A DNA stretch of 12,104 nucleotides from JBIIUJ01 sp044340025 (GTDB taxonomy: Bacteria; Pseudomonadota; Alphaproteobacteria; Caulobacterales; Aquidulcibacteraceae): contig JBIIUJ010000075.1 of NCBI GenBank assembly GCA_044340025.1, positions 1 to 12,104 on the forward strand, in the 5' to 3' direction. The stretch's first letter is position 1, and each line of letters opens with the position of its first letter. A program made the position numbers and the translations under genes. This document shows, in pieces, positions 1-5,440 of this stretch. Below the pieces are notes generated by a model that did not search any database, was not told the DNA's origin, and worked only from the letters and a program-made list of their open reading frames with translations.

Positions 1-102
1 CCCGCCCCTTGCGCGACAAGGCTGGTGATTTCCGGCCGGGTGAGCACTGCCGTCATGGAACAGAGCATGAACAAGAATAAGGCGTCGGGCAAGGGGGGCT
101 GA
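1..102 (+). CDS. C-terminal end of a protein gene cut by the window edge (unidentified)
   Basis: The frame starting at base 1 is open for 33 codons and ends at TGA 100-102. The tail is hydrophilic and rich in Lys, Asn and Gly (MEQSMNKNKASGKGG at the end), which is plausible as a protein C-terminus. Another frame on the same strand is open to TAA at 78-80, so the choice of frame is not certain. I do not recognise the family. An alternative reading is that this is non-coding DNA upstream of the regulator gene. Confidence 0.4.
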   Translation, partial: PAPCATRLVISGRVSTAVMEQSMNKNKASGKGG

Positions 103-112
103 CGTCCCCGCC

Positions 113-189
113 GTCATCCTCGCGCAAGCGAAGAGCCAGTTGACCGGGCGCGGCCCTGGCCCCTGGGTCCTCATCTCCGTGAGGACGAC
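113..189. repeat. Imperfect palindromic intergenic repeat (REP-like)
   Basis: The left arm (113-139, beginning GTCATCCTCGCGCAAGCGA) and the right arm (162-189, ending GTGAGGACGAC) are imperfect reverse complements around a GC-rich centre. Each arm can also fold on itself: TCCTCGCG pairs with GCGAAGA imperfectly, and TCCTC pairs with GAGGA. From general knowledge, TCATCCTCGCGCAAGCGAGGA-type sequences recur between genes in Caulobacter-like genomes, so this is probably one copy of a dispersed element. Only one copy lies in this window, so repetition itself cannot be seen here. It might also help terminate the gene ending at 102. Confidence 0.5.
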
Positions 190-253
190 CACGGGCCCTC
201 AAGCCGCTCGCGCTGCCCGTCTGGCGGCTGCCGGAGCGCGCGACCGGGCTTGC

Positions 254-286
254 TTGACAGACAAGAGAGCGTTGTGTAAACACAAC
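254..286 (+). promoter_or_regulatory. Promoter with overlapping palindromic operator for the XRE gene
   Basis: A perfect TTGACA lies at 254-259. A -10-like TAAACA falls 17 bases later at 277-282, a weak match to TATAAT. Over it lies a perfect palindrome, GTTGTGT-AA-ACACAAC (271-286). Transcription would start near 289, shortly before the ribosome binding site at 302-307. The palindrome is placed to block RNA polymerase. The simplest reading is autorepression by the XRE regulator encoded directly downstream, an inference from position and symmetry. Confidence 0.65.
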
Positions 287-315
287 AAAATGACGCATAT
301 GAAAGGAACATCGTC

Positions 316-549
316 TTGCACAATCGGATCTCGGTATTCCGGGTTGAGCGGGGCCTCAGCCGCAAGCAGGTGGCCGAGGCCGTGAATGTGAACCCGCAGA
401 CGATCGGCTATCTCGAGCGGGGAGATTACGCCCCCTCGGTGGAGCTGGCGCTCCGTCTGGCGCGCCTGTTCGAGGTTCCGGTCGAGGCGCTGTTCTCGCT
501 CACCCCTTTCCCGTCTCTTGCAGAAACCCTTCGCGAAGGAGCGCAGTAA
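316..549 (+). CDS. Small XRE/Cro-C1 family helix-turn-helix regulator
   Basis: This 77-residue cytoplasmic DNA-binding protein is little more than one HTH_3 domain. Helix 2 is about residues 15-23 (SRKQVAEAV) and the recognition helix about 26-36 (NPQTIGYLERG), followed by the family pattern YAPSVELALRLARLFEVPVE. The start is TTG at 316, preceded by AAAGGA (302-307) with 8 bases of spacing. The nearby ATG at 299 is out of frame. Its stop codon overlaps the ATG of the membrane protein gene (TAATG), so the two are translationally coupled. Small XRE regulators paired with a membrane protein are a common bacterial arrangement, in which the membrane protein may modulate the regulator. The target and signal are not visible, but the palindrome at 271-286 suggests autoregulation. 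Confidence 0.88.
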   Translation: MHNRISVFRVERGLSRKQVAEAVNVNPQTIGYLERGDYAPSVELALRLARLFEVPVEALFSLTPFPSLAETLREGAQ

Positions 550-1052
550 TGTTCATCCGGACCAATGCGCGCCCGTTCGGGCGCAGTCTCAGCCCTCTCA
601 TGGCGCGTGCGCTGACGGTGGCTCTGTATGGCGGCTATCTGCTGGGCTGCGTGCTGCAGCTACTCGCCGGCGATGGGCAGGAGCGGGCGGGGCTCGCTTT
701 CGTCGGGCTGGGGCTTGTCGTGGTGGCGGTGGCGGCGTTTTGCGTGCTGGCCACGTCCAGCCTCCAGCGGCTCGCCCAGGAGCCGGCAAGCCAGCTGGAC
801 GAGCGCGAGCTTCAGGAGCGCAACCGCGCGGCCTTCATCGCCCATTCCCTGTTTTCGGGCGTGGTGTTGAGCGGCCTGCTCTACATGATGGTGCGGGCCG
901 ATCTCGCCGCGAACGGGAAGGCGCAGCTCTGGGCGCCGGTCGACGGCGATCAGTGGAGCGCGCTCATGCTGGGGATGACGATGTTCAGCCTCACCCTGCC
1001 GGCCGCGGTTCTTGCCTGGACCCGCAAGGCGCCGGAGGTGGAGGAAGCCTGA
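549..1052 (+). CDS. Four-helix integral membrane protein paired with XRE regulator
   Basis: The 167-residue protein has four hydrophobic segments at about residues 20-40, 47-69, 94-115 and 136-157. A charged cytoplasmic-looking loop sits between helices 2 and 3 and contains LDERELQERN (83-92). An LDERE-type motif just before a membrane helix recurs in small membrane proteins encoded beside XRE regulators, but I cannot assign a named family. A good ribosome binding site, AAGGAG (536-541), lies inside the end of the regulator gene, 7 bases before the ATG. The gene ends five bases from the stop codon of the convergent acylase gene. The likely role is as membrane partner of the regulator, for example a sensor or sequestering protein. 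That is inferred from context only. Confidence 0.75.
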   Translation: MFIRTNARPFGRSLSPLMARALTVALYGGYLLGCVLQLLAGDGQERAGLAFVGLGLVVVAVAAFCVLATSSLQRLAQEPASQLDERELQERNRAAFIAHSLFSGVVLSGLLYMMVRADLAANGKAQLWAPVDGDQWSALMLGMTMFSLTLPAAVLAWTRKAPEVEEA

Positions 1053-1057
1053 CGCCG

Positions 1058-3145
1058 CTAGTAGCGCTCGCGCTCCACCGCCAGGCGCCGCACCTCGGCG
1101 CGCCTGAGCGGCAGGGGCCGAAGCGCGCTGTCGGACAGCATCTGGAGCTGGTCGGTCTTGTGGGGGCTTCCGGGCTGGGTGGCGTTGCCATAGCTCATGA
1201 GGCCGAGCGCGCGCGTGCCTTCCGGGGCAAACTCGATCATAGAAACCCAGGTCTCGCCATGGTTGGGCGTGCGGGTTCCGTTCTGCGGCGCATTCCACGT
1301 CATGACCCGCAGAATGCCCAGATTGCCGAAAGCGCCATGGCCGGGCACATCCACGTCGCGGAAGCGGAAGCGCGAGACCTCGCCGAAGGCCCGGTCGAGC
1401 GCGCCATAGCGGCTGATCGTCTCCTCCGCCGCCTCTTTCAGCATACGGAGCGTCTCGGCGGGATCGGCCAGACCCACGGGGGTCGCCAGCGGATCCTCCA
1501 TCGTGAACCGGCGGGCATAGCGCTGATCCTGATTGAATTGCGGACCGGCGAAACGCCGGGCGAAGGCCTCAAACAGGAGCGCGCCCTTGGCGTCCTTGTC
1601 ATACCAGCGATTCCAGGACGCGAGCACCGCGCCGGCCTGGCGGATCAGCGGATCCTCGCTGGCTGCGGCGGCGGGCAGCAGATCGGGCAGGACCCGCTGG
1701 GCCATCAGCGCGTGGGTGGACATCTTGCCCGCCACAAACGCCTCGAAGCTCAGCTTGTACTCGCCCTGGAGCGAAAGCACCGATTGCTGCGCGCGCAGCG
1801 AAAAGGGACCGGCCGGGGCGGCGTAAGGGGGGTATTCGCCCGACCGGATGGTTTGCGGCCATGTGGCGAGCCAGGGCGGATCGTTGGCGTTTTGCACAAA
1901 GCCCGCCGGCGGGTCGATCACCTGCGGCAGATCGGCGAAGGGATGGATCTCGGTCCAGAGCGTGGCGGACGTATCGCCCGGCACGAGGCCCTGCCAGAAG
2001 GCGAGATCGCCGCTGGCGCGCTTGGGCATTGCGCCATTGAAGAAATAGCCGATCCGGCCGGCGCGGTCGGCGTAGACGATATTGAACGTCGGGATCTGAA
2101 GCCGACGCATCTCGCCGAGAAAGGCGTCGAAGTCGCGCGCCTTGCCCATATTCCAGTATTGCTCAAGGAACGCAGGCTTATCGAGCCCGGCCACCCTAAG
2201 CGCCACAAGCGTGCCGTCGCGCCTTGTAAAGACCGGGCCGTGCACGCTCTCGCGGATCTCCAGCCTCTCCTCGCGCAGGCTCCCGTCCTGCTGGCGCACG
2301 CGGATCGTTTCGGAGCGCACGGTGAAGGGCCGCACCGCGCCATCGAACAGATAGCCGCCTTCGGCCGGGGTGAGGCGATAGGTGGTCGCGCCCAGCATGT
2401 TGTTCACCGTATTGGTGAAGCCCATCCGCTCGTTGAACATGAAGCGCAGCACGGGCAGGGCGATCTGGGTCGCGCCATACATCTGGATGCCTGGCGCATT
2501 CAGATGCGCCTCCATATAGGTGAGCTGACCCTCCACCCAGGAGAGGTGCGGATTGTGGAGCAGCATGGCCCCGCCGCTCGCCGAGCGCTTGGGCGCCACC
2601 GCCCAGGCGTTGGAGCCCGAGGTGATGCCCCCGCCCTCACCGGTAACGCGGCCGGGACTCACGACATAGGTGAAGTTCACGAGCTTGTGGGCGTGGGCGA
2701 CGAGATCGACGCCCGCGAGCGGCAGCACGCGTTCGGCCGCATCGTCGATCTTGTCGGGGTTGGCGTGCGCATAGGCGTTCACGCCGGCGGCAAACGCGTC
2801 GAGGTTCGCCCGGAAGGCTGGCGTCTGGGCGTCGTACCAGGCCTTGGCTCGCGCGGGCACGCCGTTCGTGCGCACCCAGCGATCGCTCTCCAGCCGATCC
2901 GGGCCGAAATACTCCGCCGCTCGGCCGCGGGATTCGGCAAACAGGCGCAAAATGAGGTCGCCGTGATTGCGCGCCTGCGCCCAGCCGAAGCCGTAGAAGA
3001 GCGACGCCTCGTCGGCCGCATAGATGTGGGGCACGCCATGGCGGTCCCACAGGATTTCCCCCCGATAGGGGTCTGCTGCGGCCGCGACGCCCGGAAGCGT
3101 CGCCGCCAGCAGCATAGCCACAAGGCCGCGCCGAAGAATGCTCAT
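1058..3145 (-). CDS. Secreted penicillin-amidase/AHL-acylase family Ntn hydrolase
   Basis: This 695-residue enzyme belongs to the penicillin amidase family (peptidase S45), whose members hydrolyse amide bonds between an acyl group and an amine: beta-lactam side chains, acyl-homoserine lactones or N-acyl peptides. A Sec signal peptide covers about residues 1-24 (AAAA before DPYRG). The alpha-subunit region carries the family signature GVPHIYA (37-43) and YGFGWAQA (51-58). The self-cleavage site is Gly177-Ser178 in TSGSNAWAV; Ser178 would be the N-terminal nucleophile of the beta subunit. HNPHLSW (197-203) and the C-terminal GNATQPGSPHKTDQ motif also fit. Length is normal. It lies 13 bases behind the aminotransferase gene with no clear ribosome binding site, which suggests coupled translation. 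Substrate cannot be told from sequence. The mature enzyme should be periplasmic. Confidence 0.9.
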   Translation of the reverse strand: MSILRRGLVAMLLAATLPGVAAAADPYRGEILWDRHGVPHIYAADEASLFYGFGWAQARNHGDLILRLFAESRGRAAEYFGPDRLESDRWVRTNGVPARAKAWYDAQTPAFRANLDAFAAGVNAYAHANPDKIDDAAERVLPLAGVDLVAHAHKLVNFTYVVSPGRVTGEGGGITSGSNAWAVAPKRSASGGAMLLHNPHLSWVEGQLTYMEAHLNAPGIQMYGATQIALPVLRFMFNERMGFTNTVNNMLGATTYRLTPAEGGYLFDGAVRPFTVRSETIRVRQQDGSLREERLEIRESVHGPVFTRRDGTLVALRVAGLDKPAFLEQYWNMGKARDFDAFLGEMRRLQIPTFNIVYADRAGRIGYFFNGAMPKRASGDLAFWQGLVPGDTSATLWTEIHPFADLPQVIDPPAGFVQNANDPPWLATWPQTIRSGEYPPYAAPAGPFSLRAQQSVLSLQGEYKLSFEAFVAGKMSTHALMAQRVLPDLLPAAAASEDPLIRQAGAVLASWNRWYDKDAKGALLFEAFARRFAGPQFNQDQRYARRFTMEDPLATPVGLADPAETLRMLKEAAEETISRYGALDRAFGEVSRFRFRDVDVPGHGAFGNLGILRVMTWNAPQNGTRTPNHGETWVSMIEFAPEGTRALGLMSYGNATQPGSPHKTDQLQMLSDSALRPLPLRRAEVRRLAVERERY

Positions 3146-3158
3146 GGCGCCGACGGTA

Positions 3159-4268
3159 TCAGGCGCGGATCACTTCCGGAAGCGCACGGACATAGCGTTC
3201 CACGTCCGGCACCTTGCCCATCGAAACGCGCGACCAGTTGGTCCACTTGCCATAAGAACCGCGGATCATGATGCCGCGCTGGGCGAAGCGATCGCGGATG
3301 TCGTTGGCGGGCTTGCCCATGTCGATCCAGACGAAATTGGTCTGGGAAGGCAGATAGCGCAGGCCCAGCCGCTTGGCGGCGTCTTGCACCATGTCGCGGC
3401 CTTCCTTGATGCGCGAGCGCGACATGGCGAGGAAGGCGTCGTCATTGTAGCTTGCCACCGCGGCTGCAAGGCCCAGCACGTTCATGCTCGACATCACCTG
3501 ATCGCGCACCTTGGCGGCGAGTTCCGGCTTCATGATCATGTAGCCGACCCGCAGACCCGCCATGCCATAGACTTTGGAGAAGGTGCGCGAGATGCCGATG
3601 TTGCGCCCCTCGCGGACGAGGTCGATCACGGAGTTGGCCTCCGGGTTGTCGGAGAGCTCGTTATAGGCCTCGTCCACTAGCACAAAGGTCTTGGAGGAGG
3701 CTTCCTTCACCCAGTCATGGACGACCTGGCGTTCTTCCATCAGGCCGGTCGGATTATTGGGGTTGCAGAGCGCCACCATCGACACGCCCGGCTGGATCGC
3801 GGCCTGCATGGCAGGCAGGTCCTGGTAGAAGCTGGGCAGCAGCGGGATGCGCTGGGTCTTCAGTCCGTTCATGTCGGCGTAGCGGAAATAGGCGTCCCAG
3901 AACAGCTCGGCGCCGAGCAGGGTTCCCGTCTTGCCGAAGTGCATGGCGGCGGCGTTCAGCACTTCGCCCGACCCGGAAGAGAGCACCACATGCTCGGGCG
4001 TGACGCCGTTCTTTTCCGCAATCATCGCCATCAGCCGCCGCGTGCCGCCGCCGGCGTAATAGGCGCTGAGCTTTGCGGTGTCGCTGATGGCGGCAAGCGC
4101 GCTGGGCGCCGGGCCATAGGGGTTCTCGTTCAGCGAAAGCTGCGCCACCCCGGCCGCCGGACCGATCAGCGGCGGTGCGGGCGGGGTCTGGGCTGCGGCC
4201 CGGGTTGCGCCAAGGGCGGCCGTGGCCACGGCGGCTCCGGTGAACAGGGTGCGTCTTGAAAGGTCCAT
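3159..4268 (-). CDS. Tat-exported PLP-dependent aminotransferase (class I/II, HisC-like)
   Basis: The 369-residue protein is a fold-type I aminotransferase resembling histidinol-phosphate aminotransferase, with an N-terminal twin-arginine signal: SRRTLF (4-9), a hydrophobic stretch, then AAA before Gln27. Active-site motifs are intact. LNENPYGP is at 46-53, SGSGE (98-102) is the cofactor phosphate loop, CNPNNPTG is at 168-175, and DEAY (199-202) carries the Asp that pairs with the pyridine nitrogen. SRTFSK (227-232) contains the Schiff-base Lys232, and Arg347 in SRVSMG would bind the substrate carboxylate. It should swap an amino group between an amino acid and a 2-oxo acid. The Tat signal implies folding with PLP before export to the periplasm, unusual for this class. 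GGAGG lies 7 bases before the ATG. It sits between the permease (37-base gap) and acylase (13-base gap) genes in one probable operon. A HisC role in histidine synthesis is unlikely given the export signal. Confidence 0.9.
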   Translation of the reverse strand: MDLSRRTLFTGAAVATAALGATRAAAQTPPAPPLIGPAAGVAQLSLNENPYGPAPSALAAISDTAKLSAYYAGGGTRRLMAMIAEKNGVTPEHVVLSSGSGEVLNAAAMHFGKTGTLLGAELFWDAYFRYADMNGLKTQRIPLLPSFYQDLPAMQAAIQPGVSMVALCNPNNPTGLMEERQVVHDWVKEASSKTFVLVDEAYNELSDNPEANSVIDLVREGRNIGISRTFSKVYGMAGLRVGYMIMKPELAAKVRDQVMSSMNVLGLAAAVASYNDDAFLAMSRSRIKEGRDMVQDAAKRLGLRYLPSQTNFVWIDMGKPANDIRDRFAQRGIMIRGSYGKWTNWSRVSMGKVPDVERYVRALPEVIRA

Positions 4269-4305
4269 CGTGCTGCCTCCGTTTAGGGCCGTGCCTGAAA
4301 TACGA

Positions 4306-5145
4306 TCACAGCTGTGTCGCGCCGTGAAGCATCACCGCCGAGGTGAAGAGGAGATACAGCCCAAAGATGCGCTTCAGCATGCGCGCATTCAGGGCATGAG
4401 CCGCCTTCACGCCCAACGGCGCGGTGAGAAAAGACATCGCCGCAATCGCAACCGCGCCGAGAATGTTGATGTAGCCGAGCGAGCCGGCCGGCAGGCCCTG
4501 ATTGCCCCAGCCGATGATGGCGAAGCCGATTGCGCCCGGTATGGCGATGATCGCGCCGAAGCCCGCCGCAGTAGCCACCGCGCGGTGGATCGGCTTGCCA
4601 TAGGCCGTCATCACCAGAACCGCGATCGTGCCGCCGCCAATCCCCAGCAAGGCCGAGAAGCCGCCCAGAAACGTGGCGATGCCAGCGCGCACCGGGCCCT
4701 TGGGCATTTCGTCGGCGACCGGCTTTTTCGGCTCCAGGACCGGAAACACGAAATGCAGCCCCATGAGGAAGACGCCGACCGCGAAAACCACCGTCAGAAC
4801 GATGCCGTTGACTGAATCTGCAAGGAAAAGTCCGCCCAGCACGCCCAGCACGATCCATGGCGCCCATGTCTTCAGCACCTCGAAATCCACCGCCCCGCGT
4901 TCGGCGTGGGCCTGCACCGAGCGCAGCGATGTGACGATGATGGTGGCCAGAGACGTGCCGATCGCCACGTGAGCGATCACGGAATGATCGACGCCGAAGA
5001 AGGTGTAGACCGCCATCAGCGCCGGAACGACGACAAAACCGCCGCCGATCCCAAACATGCCGGCCGCGAAACCCGCAGTGAGCCCGGCGGCTGCGAGGGC
5101 CGCCAGCAGCGGCGTCGCCTCCATCAGATTGGTCAATTCAGGCAA
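4306..5145 (-). CDS. TauE/SafE (TSUP, DUF81) family membrane permease
   Basis: This 279-residue integral membrane protein has the internal duplication typical of the sulfite exporter TauE/SafE family. The first repeat carries GMFGIGGGF followed by Pro41 (about 29-41), the second ALLGIGGGT (165-173), each starting a half of about four helices. Family members move sulfite, sulfoacetate or other small organic anions across the inner membrane; the substrate cannot be read from sequence. The chosen start is TTG at 5145 because AGAGG lies five bases upstream; the first internal ATG (5122-5124, residue 8) has no ribosome binding site. It is probably the first gene of a three-gene operon, 37 bases ahead of the aminotransferase, and may take up or release a product of the periplasmic enzymes. 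Confidence 0.88.
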   Translation of the reverse strand: MPELTNLMEATPLLAALAAAGLTAGFAAGMFGIGGGFVVVPALMAVYTFFGVDHSVIAHVAIGTSLATIIVTSLRSVQAHAERGAVDFEVLKTWAPWIVLGVLGGLFLADSVNGIVLTVVFAVGVFLMGLHFVFPVLEPKKPVADEMPKGPVRAGIATFLGGFSALLGIGGGTIAVLVMTAYGKPIHRAVATAAGFGAIIAIPGAIGFAIIGWGNQGLPAGSLGYINILGAVAIAAMSFLTAPLGVKAAHALNARMLKRIFGLYLLFTSAVMLHGATQL

Positions 5146-5190
5146 CGGCGCCTCTGAACAGGTAAGCTGTACTCATGGGTTCGCATAGCA

Positions 5191-5244
5191 GGTCTGACCC
5201 GACCGCTCAGACCCCAACCGCTGTTGCGACCGATTTCGTTGCGA
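5191..5244. promoter_or_regulatory. Candidate operators in the divergent intergenic region
   Basis: Two ordered motifs lie between the leftward permease operon and the rightward receptor gene. GGTCTGA (5191-5197) and TCAGACC (5207-5213) form a perfect 7-base inverted repeat with a 9-base spacer. GTTGCGA occurs at 5223-5229 and again at 5238-5244, a direct repeat 15 bases apart. A shared regulator controlling both directions would fit this placement. No regulator gene of an obvious matching type is adjacent. The function is inferred from symmetry and position. Confidence 0.35.
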
Positions 5245-5283
5245 ACAAACATCAAAGCACAAAATTAAGGCGCCGCTCGCGTA

Positions 5284-5290
5284 TTGACGC
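5284..5290 (+). promoter_or_regulatory. -35-like TTGACGC upstream of first TonB receptor gene
   Basis: TTGACGC at 5284-5290 matches the housekeeping -35 element described for Caulobacter (TTGACGS). I could not find a convincing -10 at normal spacing. A weaker alternative, TTGGCG (5340-5345) with TATCAG (5365-5370), has a 19-base spacer. The rest of this 295-bp intergenic region contains an AT-richer patch (about 5244-5268) and nothing else I can assign. Confidence 0.25.
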
Positions 5291-5440
5291 GGCAGATCGA
5301 GGGCGCGGGCTCAGCGTGACGATTTTTTAGGCTTTCACCTTGGCGCTTTTTCGTGCGTTCCCGGTATCAGTGGCCTCGGGGGAATGCGCCATCGGCGATC
5401 AGTAGATTTCAGGCCAGCGAGCCGAAACCGGAGATCATCG

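Noticed and set aside
3..80. Alternative open frame at the left edge ending at TAA 78-80
   Set aside because: It is shorter than the frame ending at 102 and its residues look less like a natural protein end. Neither can be confirmed without the upstream sequence.
518..3271. A 917-codon open frame on the plus strand opposite the acylase gene
   Set aside because: It is low-complexity, rich in Arg/Gly/Ala/His with no domain. The opposite frame has a full signal peptide and catalytic motifs. Long antisense frames are common in GC-rich DNA.
5384..5440. Upstream ATG extending the first TonB receptor by 19 residues
   Set aside because: The G-rich stretch is only one base from this ATG, and the extension puts an Arg-rich segment before the signal peptide. 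ATG 5441 has a well-spaced GGAG.
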